A DNA stretch of 64,000 nt, from NCBI GenBank assembly GCA_964057225.1, contig OZ059896.1, forward strand, positions 434,001-498,000, read 5' to 3'. Below are positions 20,082-36,037 of this stretch, piece after piece. The stretch comes from Auanema rhodensis (lineage: Eukaryota; Nematoda; Chromadorea; Rhabditida; Rhabditidae). The translations under genes were made by a program, and so were the position numbers. The notes below the pieces were generated by a model, which saw nothing but the letters and a program-made list of their open reading frames with translations, had not been told where the DNA came from and ran no database searches. Each line of letters starts with the position of its first letter. The stretch's first letter is position 1.

Positions 20082-22362
20082 TACATTTAATTAGCATAAA
20101 TTAAAGTTCACGTAAATTTCAAAGTCATGGTTACCATGAACCAATATCAATAAAAATTTGTTTTTAGACTAATATGGACATGGGGAATCTAATTTTGAAA
20201 ACCGCATCTCTTTATCTTTCACGTGAAGCGAGTTACATACCAAGTGCACATCACGTGTACATTTAATTAGCATAAATTAAAGTTCACGTAAATTTCAAAG
20301 TCATGGTTACCATGAACCAATATCAATAAAAATTTGTTTTTAGACTAATATGGACATGGGGAATCTAATTTTGGAAACCGCATCTCTTTATCTTTCACGT
20401 GAAGCGAGTTACATACCAAGTGCACATCACGTGTACATTTAATTAGCATAAATTAAAGTTCACGTAAATTTCAAAGTCATGGTTACCATGAACCAATATC
20501 AATAAAAATTTGTTTTTAGACTAATATGGACATGAGGAATCTAATTTTGAAAACCGCATCTCTTCATCTTTCACGTGAAGCGAGTTACATACCAAGTGCA
20601 CATCACGTGTACATTTAATTAGCATAAATTAAAGTTCACGTAAAATTCAAAGTCATGGTTACCATGAACCAATATCAATAAAAATTTGTTTTTAGACTAA
20701 TATGGACATGGGGAATCTAATTTTGAAAACCGCATCTCTTTATCTTTCACGTGAAGCGAGTTACATACCAAGTGCACATCACGTGTACATTTAATTAGCA
20801 TTAATTAAAGTTCACGTAAATTTCAAAGTCATGGTTACCATGAACCAATATCAATAAAAATTTGTTTTTAGACTAATATGGACATGGGGAATCTAATTTT
20901 GGAAACCGCATTTCTTTATCTTTCACGTGAAGCGAGTTACATACCAAGTGCACATCACGTGTACATTTAATTAGCATAAATTAAAGTTCACGTAAAATTC
21001 AAAGTCATGGTTACCATGAACCAATATCAATAAAAATTTGTTTTTAGACTACTATGGACATGGGGAATCTAATTTTGAAAACCGCATCTCTTTATCTTTC
21101 ACGTGAAGCGAGTTACATACCAAGTGCACATCACGTGTACATTTAATTAGCATAAATTAAAGTTCACGTATATTTCAAAGTCTTGGTTACCATGAACTAA
21201 TATCAATATAAATTTGTTTTTAGACTAATATGGACATGGGGAATCTAATTTTGAAAACCGCATCTCTTTATCTTTCACGTGAAGCGAGTTACATACCAAG
21301 TGCACATCACGTGTACATTTAATTAGCATAAATTAAAGTTCACGTAAATTTCAAAGTCATGGTTACCATGAACCAATATCAATAAAAATTTGTTTTTAGA
21401 CTAATATGGACATGGGGAATCTAATTTTGAAAACCGCATCTCTTTATCTTTCACGTGAAGCGAGTTACATACCAAGTGCACATCACGTGTACATTTAATT
21501 AGTATAAATTAAAGTTCACGTAAATTTCAAAGTCATGGTTACCATGAACCAATATCAATAAAAATTTGTTTTTAGACTAATATGGACATGGGGAATCTAA
21601 TTTTGAAAACCGCATCTCTTTATCTTTCACGTGAAGCGAGTTACATACCAAGTGCACATCACTGGTACATTTAATTAGCATAAATTAAAGTTCACGTAAA
21701 TTTCAAAGTCATGGTTACCATGCACCAATATCAATAAAAAGTTGTTTTTAGACTAATATGGACATGGGGAATCTAATTTTGAAAACCGCATCTCTTTATC
21801 TTTCACGTGAAGCGAGTTATATACCAAGTGCACATCACGTGTACATTTAATTAGCATAAATTAAAGTTCACGTTAAATTCAAAGTCATGGTTACCATGAA
21901 CCAATATCAATAAAAATTTGTTTTTAGACTAATATGGACATGGTGAATCTAATTTTGAGAACCGCATCTCTTTATCTTTCACGTGAAGCGAGTTACATAC
22001 CAAGTGCACATCACGTGTACATTTAATTAGCATAAATTAAAGTTCACGTAAATTTCAAAGTCATGGTTACCATGAACCAATATCAATAACAATTTGTTTT
22101 TAGACTAATATGGACATGGGGAATCTAATTTTGAAAACCGCATCTCTTTATCTTTCACGTGAAGCGAGTTACATACCAAGTGCACATCACGTGTACATTT
22201 AATTAGCATAAATTAAAGTTCACGTAAATTTCAAAGTCATGGTTACCATGAACCAATATCAATAAAAATTTGTTTTTAGACTAATATGGACATGGGGAAT
22301 CTAATTTTGAAAACCGCATCTCTTTATCTTTCACGTGAAGCGAGTTACATACCAAGTGCACA

Positions 22363-24826
22363 CCACGTGTACATTTAATTAGCATAAATTAAAGTTCACG
22401 TAAATTTCAAAGTCATGGTTACCATGAACCAATATCAATAAAAATTTGTTTTTAGACTAATATGGACATGAGGAATCTAATTTTGAAAACCGCATCTCTT
22501 CATCTTTCACGTGAAGCGAGTTACATACCAAGTGCACATCACGTGTACATTTAATTAGCATAAATTAAAGTTCACGTAAATTTCAAAGTCATGGTTACCA
22601 TGCACCAATATCAATAAAAATTTGTTTTTAGACTAATATAGACATGGGGAATCTAATTTTGAAAACCGCATCTCTTTATCTTTCACGTGAAGCGAGTTAC
22701 ATACCAAGTGCACATCACGTGTACATTTAATTAGCATAAATTAAAGTTCACGTAAATTTCAAAGTCATGGTTACCATGAAGCAATACCAATAAAAATTTG
22801 TTTTTAGACTAATATGGACATGGGGAATCTAATTTTGAAAACCGCATCTCTTTATCTTTCACGTGAAGCGAGTTACATACCAAGTGCACAACACGTGTAC
22901 ATTTAATTAGCATAAATTAAAGTTCACGTAAAATTCAAAGTCATGGTTACCATGAACCAATATCAATAAAAATTTGTTTTTAGACTAATATAGACATGGG
23001 GAATCTAATTTTGAAAACCGCATCTCTTTATCTTTCACGTGAAGCGAGTTACATACCAAGTGCACATCACGTGTACATTTAATTAGCATAAATTAAAGTT
23101 CACGTAAATTTCAAAGTCATGGTTACCATGAACCAATATCAATAAAAATTTGTTTTTAGACTACTATGGACATGGGGAATCTAATTTTGAAAACCGCATC
23201 TCTTTATCTTTCACGTGAAGCGAGTTACATACCAAGTGCACATCACGTGTACATTTAATTAGCATAAATTAAAGTTCACGTATATTTCAAAGTCTTGGTT
23301 ACCATGAACTAATATCAATAAAAATTTGTTTTTAGACTAATATGGACATGGGGAATCTAATTTTGAAAACCGCATCTCTTTATCTTTCACGTGAAGCGAG
23401 TTACATACCAAGTGCACATCACGTGTACATTTAATTAGCATAAATTAAAGTTCACGTAAATTTCAAAGTCATGGTTACCATGAAGCAATATCAATAAAAA
23501 TTTGTTTTTAGACTAATATGGACATGGGGAATCTAATTTTGAAAACCGCATCTCTTTATCTTTCACGTGAAGCGAGTTACATACCAAGTGCACATCACGT
23601 GTACATTTAATTAGCATAAATTAAAGTTCACGTAAATTTCAAAGTCATGGTTACCATGAACCAATATCAATAAAAATTTGTTTTTAGACTAATATGGACA
23701 TGGGGAATCTAATTTTGAAAACCGCATCTCTTTATCTTTCACGTGAAGCGAGTTACATACCAAGTGCACATCACGTGTACATTTAATTAGCATAAATTAA
23801 AGTTCACGTAAATTTCAAAGTCATGGTTACCATGAACCAATATCAATAAAAATTTGTTTTTAGACTAATATGGACATGGGGAATCTAATTTTGAAAACCG
23901 CATCTCTTTATCTTTCACGTGAAGCGAGTTACATACCAAGTGCACATCACGTGTACATTTAATTAGCATAAATTAAAGTTTACGTAAATTTCAAAGTCAT
24001 GGTTACCATGAACCAATATCAATAAAAATTTGTTTTTAGACTAATATGGACATGGGGAATCTAATTTTGAAAACCGCATCTCTTTATCTTTCACGTGAAG
24101 CGAGTTACATACCAAGTGCACACCACGTGTACATTTAATTAGCATAAATTAAAGTTCACGTAAATTTCAAAGTCATGGTTACCATGAACCAATATCAATA
24201 AAAATTTGTTTTTAGACTAATATGGACATGGGGAATCTAATTTTGAAAACCGCATCTCTTTATCTTTCACGTGAAGCGAGTTACATACCAAGTTCACATC
24301 ACGTGTACATTTAATTAGCATAAATTAAAGTTCACGTAAATTTCAAAGTCATGGTTACCATGAACCAATATCAATAAAAATTTGTTTTTAGACTAATATG
24401 GACATGAGGAATCTAATTTTGAAAACCGCATCTCTTCATCTTTCACGTGAAGCGAGTTACATACCAAGTGCACATCACGTGTACATTTAATTAGCATAAA
24501 TTAAAGTTCACGTAAAATTCAAAGTCATGGTTACCATGAACCAATATCAATAAAAATTTGTTTTTAGACTAATATGGACATGGGGAATCTAATTTTGAAA
24601 ACCGCATCTCTTTATCTTTCACGTGAAGCGAGTTACATACCAAGTGCACATCACGTGTACATTTAATTAGCATTAATTAAAGTTCACGTAAATTTCAAAG
24701 TCATGGTTACCATGAACCAATATCAATAAAAATTTGTTTTTAGACTAATATGGACATGGGGAATCTAATTTTGAAAACCGCATCTCTTTATCTTTCACGT
24801 GAAGCGAGTTACATACCAAGTGCACA
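22363..24826 (+). repeat. Higher-order repeat, copy right of the LINE (14 of 16 monomers)
   Basis: The same marker order as the copies at 6730 and 9546: GCACACC (22363), ATGAGG/CTTCAT, ATATAGAC (about 22640), AGCAATACC, GCACAACAC (22891), CTACTATGG, TATATT/CTTGG, AACTAAT, GCACACC (24123, +1,760 as in the other copies), ATGAGG and CATTAATT (24674, +2,311 as in copy 1). The next GCACACC comes at 24827, two monomers early, so this copy lacks two monomers. It shows that the LINE lies within one higher-order-repeat domain. Confidence 0.8.
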
Positions 24827-27800
24827 CCACGTGTACATTTAATTAGCATAAATTAAAGTTCACGTAAATTTCAAAGTCATGGTTACCATGAACCAATATC
24901 AATAAAAATTTGTTTTTAGACTAATATGGACATGGGGAATCTAATTTTGAAAACCGCATCTCTTTATCTTTCACGTGAAGCGAGTTACATACCAAGTGCA
25001 CATCACGTGTACATTTAATTAGTATAAATTAAAGTTCACGTAAATTTCAAAGTCATGGTTACCATGAACCAATATCAATAAAAATTTGTTTTTAGACTAA
25101 TATGGACATGGGGAATCTAATTTTGAAAACCGCATCTCTTTATCTTTCACGTGAAGCGAGTTACATACCAAGTGCACATCACGTGTACATTTAATTAGCA
25201 TAAATTAAAGTTCACGTAAATTTCAAAGTCATGGTTACCATGCACCAATATCAATAAAAAGTTGTTTTTAGACTAATATGGACATGGGGAATCTAATTTT
25301 GAAAACCGCATCTCTTTATCTTTCACGTGAAGCGAGTTATATACCAAGTGCACATCACGTGTACATTTAATTAGCATAAATTAAAGTTCACGTTAAATTC
25401 AAAGTCATGGTTACCATGAACCAATATCAATAAAAATTTGTTTTTAGACTAATATGGACATGGGGAATCTAATTTTGAAAACCGCATCTCTTTATCTTTC
25501 ATGTGAAGCGAGTTACATACCAAGTGCACATCACGTGTACATTTAATTAGCATAAATTAAAGTTCACGTAAATTTCAAAGTCATGGTTACCATGAACCAA
25601 TATCAATAAAAATTTGTTTTTAGACTAATATGGACATGGGGAATCTAATTTTGAAAACCGCATCTCTTTATCTTTCACGTGAAGCGAGTTACATACCAAG
25701 TGCACATCACGTGTACATTTAATTAGCATAAATTAAAGTTCACGTAAATTTCAAAGTCATGGTTACCATGAACCAATATCAATAAAAATTTGTTTTTAGA
25801 CTAATATGGACATGGTGAATCTAATTTTGAAAACCGCATCTCTTTATCTTTCACGTGAAGCGAGTTACATACCAAGTGCACATCACGTGTACATTTAATT
25901 AGCATAAATTAAAGTTCACGTAAATTTCAAAGTCATGGTTACCATGCACCAATATCAATAAAAATTTGTTTTTAGACTAATATGGACATGGGGAATCTAA
26001 TTTTGAAAACCGCATCTCTTTATCTTTCACGTGAAGCGAGTTACATACCAAGTGCACATCACGTGTACATTTAATTAGCATAAATTAAAGTTCACGTAAA
26101 ATTCAAAGTCATGGTTACCATGAACCAATATCAATAAAAATTTGTTTTTAGACTAATATGGACATGGGGAATCTAATTTTAAAAACCGCATCTCTTTATC
26201 TTTCACGTGAAGCGAGTTACATACCAAGTGCACATCACGTGTACATTTAATTAGCATAAATTAAAGTTCACGTAAATTTCAAAGTCATGGTTACCATGAA
26301 CCAATATCAATAAAAATTTGTTTTTAGACTAATATGGACATGGGGAATCTAATTTTGAAAACCGCATCTCTTCATCTTTCACGTGAAGCGAGTTACATAC
26401 CAAGTGCACATCACGTGTACATTTAATTAGCATAAATTAAAGTTCACGTAAATTTCAAAGTCATGGTTACCATGCACCAATATCAATAAAAATTTGTTTT
26501 TAGACTAATATGGACATGGAGAATCTAATTTTGAAAACCGCATCTCTTTATCTTTCACGTGAAGCGAGTTACATACCATGTGCACATCACGTGTACATTT
26601 AATTAGCATAAATTAAAGTTCACGTAAATTTCAAAGTCATGGTTACCATGAACCAATATCAATAAAAATCTGTTTTTAGACTAATATGGACATGGGGAAT
26701 CTAATTTTGAAAACCGCATCTCTTTATCTTTCACGTGAAGCGAGTTACATACCAAGTGCACATCACGTGTACATTTAATTAGCATAAATTAAAGTTCACG
26801 TAAATTTCAAAGTCATGGTTACCATGAACAAATATCAATAAAAATTTGTTTTTAGACTAATATGGACATGGGGAATCTAATTTTGAAAACTGCATCTCTT
26901 TATCTTTCACGTGAAGCGAGTTACATACCAAGTGCACATCACGTGTACATTTAATTAGCATAAATTAAAGTTCACGTAAATTTCAAAGTCATGGTTACCA
27001 TGAACCAATATCAATAAAAATTTGTTTTTAGACTAATATGGACATGGGGAATCTAATTTTGAAAACCGCATCTCTTTATCTTTCACGTGAAGCGAGTTAC
27101 ATACCAAGTGCACATCACGTGTACATTTAATTAGCATAAATTAAAGTTCACGTAAATTTCAAAGTCATGGTTACCATGAACCAATATCAATAAAAATTTG
27201 TTTTTAGACTAATATGGACATGGGGAATCTAATTTTGAAAACCGCATCTCTTTATCTTTCACGTGAAGCGAGTTACATACCAAGTGCACATCACGTGTAC
27301 ATTTAATTAGCATAAATTAAAGTTCACGTAAATTTCAAAGTCATGGTTACCATGCACCAATATCAATAAAAATTTGTTTTTAGACTAATATGGACATGGG
27401 GAATCTAATTTTGAAAACCGCATCTCTTTATCTTTCACGTGAAGCGAGTTACATACCAAGTGCACATCACGTGTACATTTAATTAGCATAAATTAAAGTT
27501 CACGTAAATTTCAAAGTCATGGTTACCATGCACCAATATCAATAAAAATTTGTTTTTAGACTAATATGGACATGGGGAATCTAATTTTGAAAACCGCATC
27601 TCTTTATCTTTCACGTGAAGCGAGTTACATACCAAGTGCACATCACGTGTACATTTAATTAGCATAAATTAAAGTTCACGTAAATTTCAAAGTCATGGTT
27701 ACCATGAACCAATATCAATAAAAATTTGTTTTTAGACTAATATGGACATGGGGAATCTAATTTTGAAAACCGCATCTCTTTATCTTTCACGTGAAGCGAG

Positions 27801-28655
27801 TTACATACCAAGTGCACATCACGTGTACATTTAATTAGCATAAATTAAAGTTCACGTAAATTTCAAAGTCATGGTTACCATGAACTAATATCAATAAAAA
27901 TTTGTTTTTAGACTAATATGGACATGGGGAATCTAATTTTGAAAACCGCATCTCTTTATCTTTCACGTGAAGCGAGTTACATACCAAGTGCACATCACGT
28001 GTACATTTAATTAGCATAAATTAAAGTTCACGTAAATTTCAAAGTCATGGTTACCATGAACTAATATCAATAAAAATTTGTGTTTAGACTAATATGGACA
28101 TGGGGAATCTAATTTTGAAAACCGCATATCTTTATCTTTCACGTGAAGCGAGTTACATACCAAGTGCACATCACGTGTACATTTAATTAGCATAAATTAA
28201 AGTTCACGTAAATTTCAAAGTCATGGTTACCATGAAGCAATATCAATAAAAATTTGTTTTTAGACTAATATGGACAGGGGGAATCTAATTTTGAAAACCG
28301 CATCTCTTTATCTTTCACGTGAAGCGAGTTACATACCAAGTGCACATCACGTGTACATTTAATTAGCATAAATTAAAGTTCACGTAAATTTCAAAGTCAT
28401 GGTTACCATGAACCAATATCAATAAAAATTTGTTTTTAGACTAATATGGACATGGGGAATCTAATTTTGAAAACCGCATCTCTTTATCTTTCACGTGAAG
28501 CGAGTTACATACCAAGTGCACATCACGTGTACATTTAATTAGCATAAATTAAAGTTCACGTAAATTTCAAAGTCATGGTTACCATGAACCAATATCAATA
28601 AAAATTTGTTTTTAGACTAATATGGACATGGGGAATCTAATTTTGAAAACCGCAT

Positions 28656-31063
28656 ATCTTTATCTTTCACGTGAAGCGAGTTACATACCAAGTGCACATC
28701 ACGTGTACATTTAATTAGCATAAATTAAAGTTCACGTAAATTTCAAAGTCATGGTTACCATGAAGCAATATCAATAAAAATTTGTTTTTAGACTAATATG
28801 GACAGGGGGAATCTAATTTTGAAAACCGCATCTCTTTATCTTTCACGTGAAGCGAGTTACATACCAAGTGCACATCACGTGTACATTTAATTAGCATAAA
28901 TTAAAGTTCACGTAAATTTCAAAGTCATGGTTACCATGAACCAATATCAATAAAAATTTGTTTTTAGACTAATATGGACATGGGGAATCTAATTTTGAAA
29001 ACCGCATCTCTTTATCTTTCACGTGAAGCGAGTTACATACCAAGTGCACATCACGTGTACATTTAATTAGCATAAATTAAAGTTCACGTAAATTTCAAAG
29101 TCATGGTTACCATGCACCAATATCAATGAAAATTTGTTTTTAGACTAATATGGACATGAGGAATCTAATTTTGAAAACCGCATCTCTTTATCTTTCACGT
29201 GAAGCGAGTTACATACCAAGTGCACATCACGTGTACATTTAATTAGCATAAATTAAAGTTCACGTAAATTTCAAAGTCATGGTTACCATGAACCAATATC
29301 AATAAAAATTTGTTTTTAGACTAATATGGACATGGGGAATCTAATTTTGAAAACCGCATCTCTTTATCTTTCACGTGAAGCGAGTTACATACCAAGTGCA
29401 CATCACGTGTACATTTAATTAGCATAAATTAAAGTTCACGTAAATTTCAAAGTCATGGTTACCATGCACCAATATCAATGAAAATTTGTTTTTAGACTAA
29501 TATGGACATGAGGAATCTAATTTTGAAAACCGCATCTCTTTATCTTTCACGTGAAGCGAGTTACATACCAAGTGCACATCACGTGTACATTTAATTAGCA
29601 TAAATTAAAGTTCACGTAAATTTCAAAGTCATGGTTACCATGAAGCAATATCAATAAAAATTTGTTTTTAGACTAATATGGACATGGGGAATCTAATTTT
29701 GAAAACCGCATCTCTTTATCTTTCACGTGAAGCGAGTTACATACCAAGTGCACATCACGTGTACATTCAATTAGCATAAATTAAAGTTCACGTAAATTTC
29801 AAAGTCATGGTTACCATGAACTAATATCAATAAAAATTTGTGTTTAGACTAATATGGACATGGGGAATCTAATTTTGAAAACCGCATATCTTTATCTTTC
29901 ACGTGAAGCGAGTTACATACCAAGTGCACATCACGTGTACATTTAATTAGCATAAATTAAAGTTCACGTAAATTTCAAAGTCATGGTTACCATGAACCAA
30001 TATCAATAAAAATTTGTTTTTAGACTAATATGGACATGGGGAATCTAATTTTGAAAACCGCATCTCTTTATCTTTCACGTGAAGCGAGTTACATACCAAG
30101 TGCACATCACGTGTACATTTAATTAGCATAAATTAAAGTTCACGTAAATTTCAAAGTCATGGTTACCATGAACCAATATCAATAAAAATTTGTTTTTAGA
30201 CTAATATGGACATGGGGAATCTAATTTTGAAAACCGCATATCTTTATCTTTCACGTGAAGCGAGTTACATACCAAGTGCACATCACGTGTACATTTAATT
30301 AGCATAAATTAAAGTTCACGTAAATTTCAAAGTCATGGTTACCATGAAGCAATATCAATAAAAATTTGTTTTTAGACTAATATGGACAGGGGGAATCTAA
30401 TTTTGAAAACCGCATCTCTTTATCTTTCACGTGAAGCGAGTTACATACCAAGTGCACATCACGTGTACATTTAATTAGCATAAATTAAAGTTCACGTAAA
30501 TTTCAAAGTCATGGTTACCATGAACCAATATCAATAAAAATTTGTTTTTAGACTAATATGGACATGGGGAATCTAATTTTGAAAACCGCATCTCTTTATC
30601 TTTCACGTGAAGCGAGTTACATACCAAGTGCACATCACGTGTACATTTAATTAGCATAAATTAAAGTTCACGTAAATTTCAAAGTCATGGTTACCATGCA
30701 CCAATATCAATGAAAATTTGTTTTTAGACTAATATGGACATGAGGAATCTAATTTTGAAAACCGCATCTCTTTATCTTTCACGTGAAGCGAGTTACATAC
30801 CAAGTGCACATCACGTGTACATTTAATTAGCATAAATTAAAGTTCACGTAAATTTCAAAGTCATGGTTACCATGAACCAATATCAATAAAAATTTGTTTT
30901 TAGACTAATATGGACATGGGGAATCTAATTTTGAAAACCGCATCTCTTTATCTTTCACGTGAAGCGAGTTACATACCAAGTGCACATCACGTGTACATTT
31001 AATTAGCATAAATTAAAGTTCACGTAAATTTCAAAGTCATGGTTACCATGCACCAATATCAAT
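28656..31063 (+). repeat. 9-monomer higher-order repeat (1,584 bp)
   Basis: The markers CGCATATC (28656, 30240), GGACAGGGGG (28805, 30389) and CAATGAAAA (29128, 30712; 29480, 31064) each recur at exactly 1,584 bp. Additional copies of the first two at 28128 and 28277 lie three monomers upstream, which suggests a nested 3-monomer duplication. Confidence 0.8.
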
Positions 31064-33740
31064 GAAAATTTGTTTTTAGACTAATATGGACATGAGGAAT
31101 CTAATTTTGAAAACCGCATCTCTTTATCTTTCACGTGAAGCGAGTTACATACCAAGTGCACATCACGTGTACATTTAATTAGCATAAATTAAAGTTCACG
31201 TAAAATTCAAAGTCATGGTTACCATGCACCAATATTAATAAAAATTTGTTTTTAGACTAATATGGACATGGGGAATCTAATTTTGAAAACCGCATCTCTT
31301 TATCTTTCACGTGAAGCGAGTTACATACCAAGTGCACATCACGTGTACATTTAATTAGCATAAATTAAAGTTCACGTAAATTTCAAAGTCATGGTTACCA
31401 TGAAGCAATATCAATAAAAATTTGTTTTTAGACTAATATGGACATGGGGAATCTAATTTTGAAAACCGCATCTCTTTATCTTTCACGTGAAGCGAGTTAC
31501 ATACCAAGTGCACATCACGTGTACATTTAATTAGCATAAATTAAAGTTCACGTAAATTTCAAAGTCATGGTTACCATGAACCAATATCAATAAAAATTTG
31601 TTTTTAGACTAATATGGACATGGGGAATCTAATTTTGAAAACCGCATCTCTTTATCTTTCACGTGAAGCGAGTTACATACCAAGTGCACATCACGTGTAC
31701 ATTTAATTAGCATAAATTAAAGTTCACGTAAATTTCAAAGTCATGGTTACCATGCACCAATATCAATGAAAATTTGTTTTCAGACTAATATGGACATGAG
31801 GAATCTAATTTTGAAAACCGCATCTCTTTATCTTTCACGTGAAGCGAGTTACATACCAAGTGCACATCACGTGTACATTTAATTAGCATAAATTAAAGTT
31901 CACGTAAATTTCAAAGTCATGGTTACCATGCACCAATATCAATAAAAATTTGTTTTTAGACTAATATGGACATGGGGAATCTAATTTTGAAAACCGCATC
32001 TCTTTATCTTTCACGTGAAGCGAGTTACATACCAAGTGCACATCACGTGTACATTTAATTAGCATAAATTAAAGTTCACGTAAATTTCAAAGTCATGGTT
32101 ACCATGCACCAATATCAATAAAAATTTGTTTTTAGACTAATATGGACATGGGGAATCTAATTTTGAAAACTGCATCTCTTTATCTTTCACGTGAAGCGAG
32201 TTACATACCAAGTGCACATCACGTGTACATTTAATTAGCATAAATTAAAGTTCACGTAAATTTCAAAGTCATGGTTACCATGAACCAATATCAATAAAAA
32301 TTTGTTTTTAGACTAATATGGACATGGGGAATCTAATTTTGAAAACCGCATCTCTTTATCTTTCACGTGAAGCGAGTTACATACCAAGTGCACATCACGT
32401 GTACATTTAATTAGCATAAATTAAAGTTCACGTAAATTTCAAAGTCATGGTTACCATGAACCAATATCAATAAAAATTTGTTTTTAGACTAATATGGACA
32501 TGGGGAATCTAATTTTGAAAACCGCATCTCTTTATCTTTCACGTGAAGCGAGTTACATACCAAGTGCACATCACGTGTACATTTAATTAGCATAAATTAA
32601 AGTTCACGTAAAATTCAAAGTCATGGTTACCATGCACCAATATCAATAAAAATTTGTTTTTAGACTAATATGGACATGGGGAATCTAATTTTGAAAACCG
32701 CATCTCTTTATCTTTCACGTGAAGCGAGTTACATACCAAGTGCACATCACGTGTACATTTAATTAGCATAAATTAAAGTTCACGTAAATTTCAAAGTCAT
32801 GGTTACCATGAAGCAATATCAATAAAAATTTGTTTTTAGACTAATATGGACATGGGGAATCTAATTTTGAAAACCGCATCTCTTTATCTTTCACGTGAAG
32901 CGAGTTACATACCAAGTGCACATCACGTGTACATTTAATTAGCATAAATTAAAGTTCACGTAAATTTCAAAGTCATGGTTACCATGAACCAATATCAATA
33001 AAAATTTGTTTTTAGACTAATATGGACATGGGGAATCTAATTTTGAAAACCGCATCTCTTTATCTTTCACGTGAAGCGAGTTACATACCAAGTGCACATC
33101 ACGTGTACATTTAATTAGCATAAATTAAAGTTCACGTAAATTTCAAAGTCATGGTTACCATGAAGCAATATCAATAAAAATTTGTTTTTAGACTAATATG
33201 GACATGGGGAATCTAATTTTGAAAACCGCATCTCTTTATCTTTCACGTGAAGCGAGTTACATACCAAGTGCACATCACGTGTACATTTAATTAGCATAAA
33301 TTAAAGTTCACGTAAATTTCAAAGTCATGGTTACCATGAACCAATATCAATAAAAATTTGTTTTTAGACTAATATGGACATGGGGAATCTAATTTTGAAA
33401 ACCGCATCTCTTTATCTTTCACGTGAAGCGAGTTACATACCAAGTGCACATCACGTGTACATTTAATTAGCATAAATTAAAGTTCACGTAAATTTCAAAG
33501 TCATGGTTACCATGAAGCAATATCAATAAAAATTTGTTTTTAGACTAATATGGACATGGGGAATCTAATTTTGAAAACCGCATCTCTTTATCTTTCACGT
33601 GAAGCGAGTTACATACCAAGTGCACATCACGTGTACATTTAATTAGCATAAATTAAAGTTCACGTAAATTTCAAAGTCATGGTTAACATGAAGCAATATC
33701 AATAAAAATTTGTTTTTAGACTAATATGGACATGGGGAAT

Positions 33741-35676
33741 CTAAATTTGAAAACCGCATCTCTTTATCATTCACGTGAAGCAAGTTACATACCAAGTGCA
33801 CATCACGTGTACATTTAATTAGCATGAATTAAAGTTCACGTAAATTTCAAAGTCATGGTTACCATGCACCAATATCAATAAAAATTTGTTTTTAGACTAA
33901 TATGGACATGGGGAATCTAATTTTGAAAACCGCATCTCTTTATCTTTCACGTGAAGCGAGTTACATACCAAGTGCACATCACGTGTACATTTAATTAGCA
34001 TAAATTAAAGTTCACGTAAATTTCAAAGTCATGGTTACCATGAACCAATATCAATAAAAATTTGTTTTTAGACTAATATGGACATGGGGAATCTAATTTT
34101 GAAAACCGCATCTCTTTATCTTTCACGTGAAGCGAGTTACATACCAAGTGCACATCACGTGTACATTTAATTAGCATGAATTAAAGTTCACGTAAATTTC
34201 AAAGTCATGGTTACCATGCACCAATATCAATAAAAATTTGTTTTTAGACTAATATGGACATGGGGAATCTAATTTTGAAAACCGCATCTCTTTATCTTTC
34301 ACGTGAAGCGAGTTACATACCAAGTGCACATCACGTGTACATTTAATTAGCATAAATTAAAGTTCACGTAAATTTCAAAGTCATGGTTACCATGCACCAA
34401 TATCAATAAAAATTTGTTTTTAGACTAATATGGACATGGGGAATCTAATTTTGAAAACCGCATCTCTTTATCTTTCACGTGAAGCGAGTTACATACCAAG
34501 TGCACATCACGTGTACATTTAATTAGCATAAATTAAAGTTCACGTAAATTTCAAAGTCATGGTTACCATGAAGCAATATCAATAAAAATTTGTTTTTAGA
34601 CTAATATGGACATGGGGAATCTAAATTTGAAAACCGCATCTCTTTATCATTCACGTGAAGCAAGTTACATACCAAGTGCACATCACGTGTACATTTAATT
34701 AGCATGAATTAAAGTTCACGTAAATTTCAAAGTCATGGTTACCATGCACCAATATCAATAAAAATTTGTTTTTAGACTAATATGGACATGGGGAATCTAA
34801 TTTTGAAAACCGCATCTCTTTATCTTTCACGTGAAGCGAGTTACATACCAAGTGCACATCACGTGTACATTTAATTAGCATAAATTAAAGTTCACGTAAA
34901 TTTCAAAGTCATGGTTACCATGAACCAATATCAATAAAAATTTGTTTTTAGACTAATATGGACATGGGGAATCTAATTTTGAAAACCGCATCTCTTTATC
35001 TTTCACGTGAAGCGAGTTACATACCAAGTGCACATCACGTGTACATTTAATTAGCATAAATTAAAGTTCACGTAAATTTCAAAGTCATGGTTACCATGAA
35101 CCAATATCAATAAAAATTTGTTTTTAGACTAATATGGACATGGGGAATCTAATTTTGAAAACCGCATCTCTTTATCTTTCACGTGAAGCGAGTTACATAC
35201 CAAGTGCACATCACGTGTACATTTAATTAGCATAAATTAAAGTTCACGTAAATTTCAAAGTCATGGTTACCATGAAGCAATATCAATAAAAATTTGTTTT
35301 TAGACTAATATGGACATGGGGAATCTAATTTTGAAAACCGCATCTCTTTATCTTTCACGTGAAGCGAGTTACATACCAAGTGCACATCACGTGTACATTT
35401 AATTAGCATAAATTAAAGTTCACGTAAATTTCAAAGTCATGGTTACCATGAAGCAATATCAATAAAAATTTGTTTTTAGACTAATATGGACATGGGGAAT
35501 CTAAATTTGAAAACCGCATCTCTTTATCATTCACGTGAAGCAAGTTACATACCAAGTGCACATCACGTGTACATTTAATTAGCATGAATTAAAGTTCACG
35601 TAAATTTCAAAGTCATGGTTACCATGCACCAATATCAATAAAAATTTGTTTTTAGACTAATATGGACATGGGGAAT
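33741..35676 (+). repeat. 5-monomer higher-order repeat (880 bp), three copies
   Basis: A distinctive monomer with CTAAATTTG, TATCATTCACG, GAAGCAAG and GCATGAATT occurs at 33741, 34621 and 35501, exactly 880 bp apart. Four co-travelling variants in one monomer make coincidence unlikely. Confidence 0.85.
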
Positions 35677-36037
35677 CTAATTTTGAAAACCGCATCTCTT
35701 TATCTTTCACGTGAAGCGAGTTACATACCAAGTGCACATCACGTGTACATTTAATTAGCATAAATTAAAGTTCACGTAAATTTCAAAGTCATGGTTACCA
35801 TGCACCAATATCAATAAAAATTTGTTTTTAGACTAATATGGACATGGGGAATCTAATTTTGAAAACCGCATCTCTTTATCGTTCACGTGAAGCGAGTTAC
35901 ATACCAAGTGCACATCACGTGTACATTTAATTAGCATAAATTAAAGTTCACGTAAATTTCAAAGTCATGGTTACCATGAACCAATATCAATAAAAATTTG
36001 TTTTTAGACTAATATGGACATGGGGAATCTAATTTTG

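Noticed and set aside
19900-20094. 64-codon + strand frame at the LINE 3' end
   Set aside because: Begins at a GTG in the 3' UTR, runs into satellite and has low-complexity A/T-rich content; no coding support.
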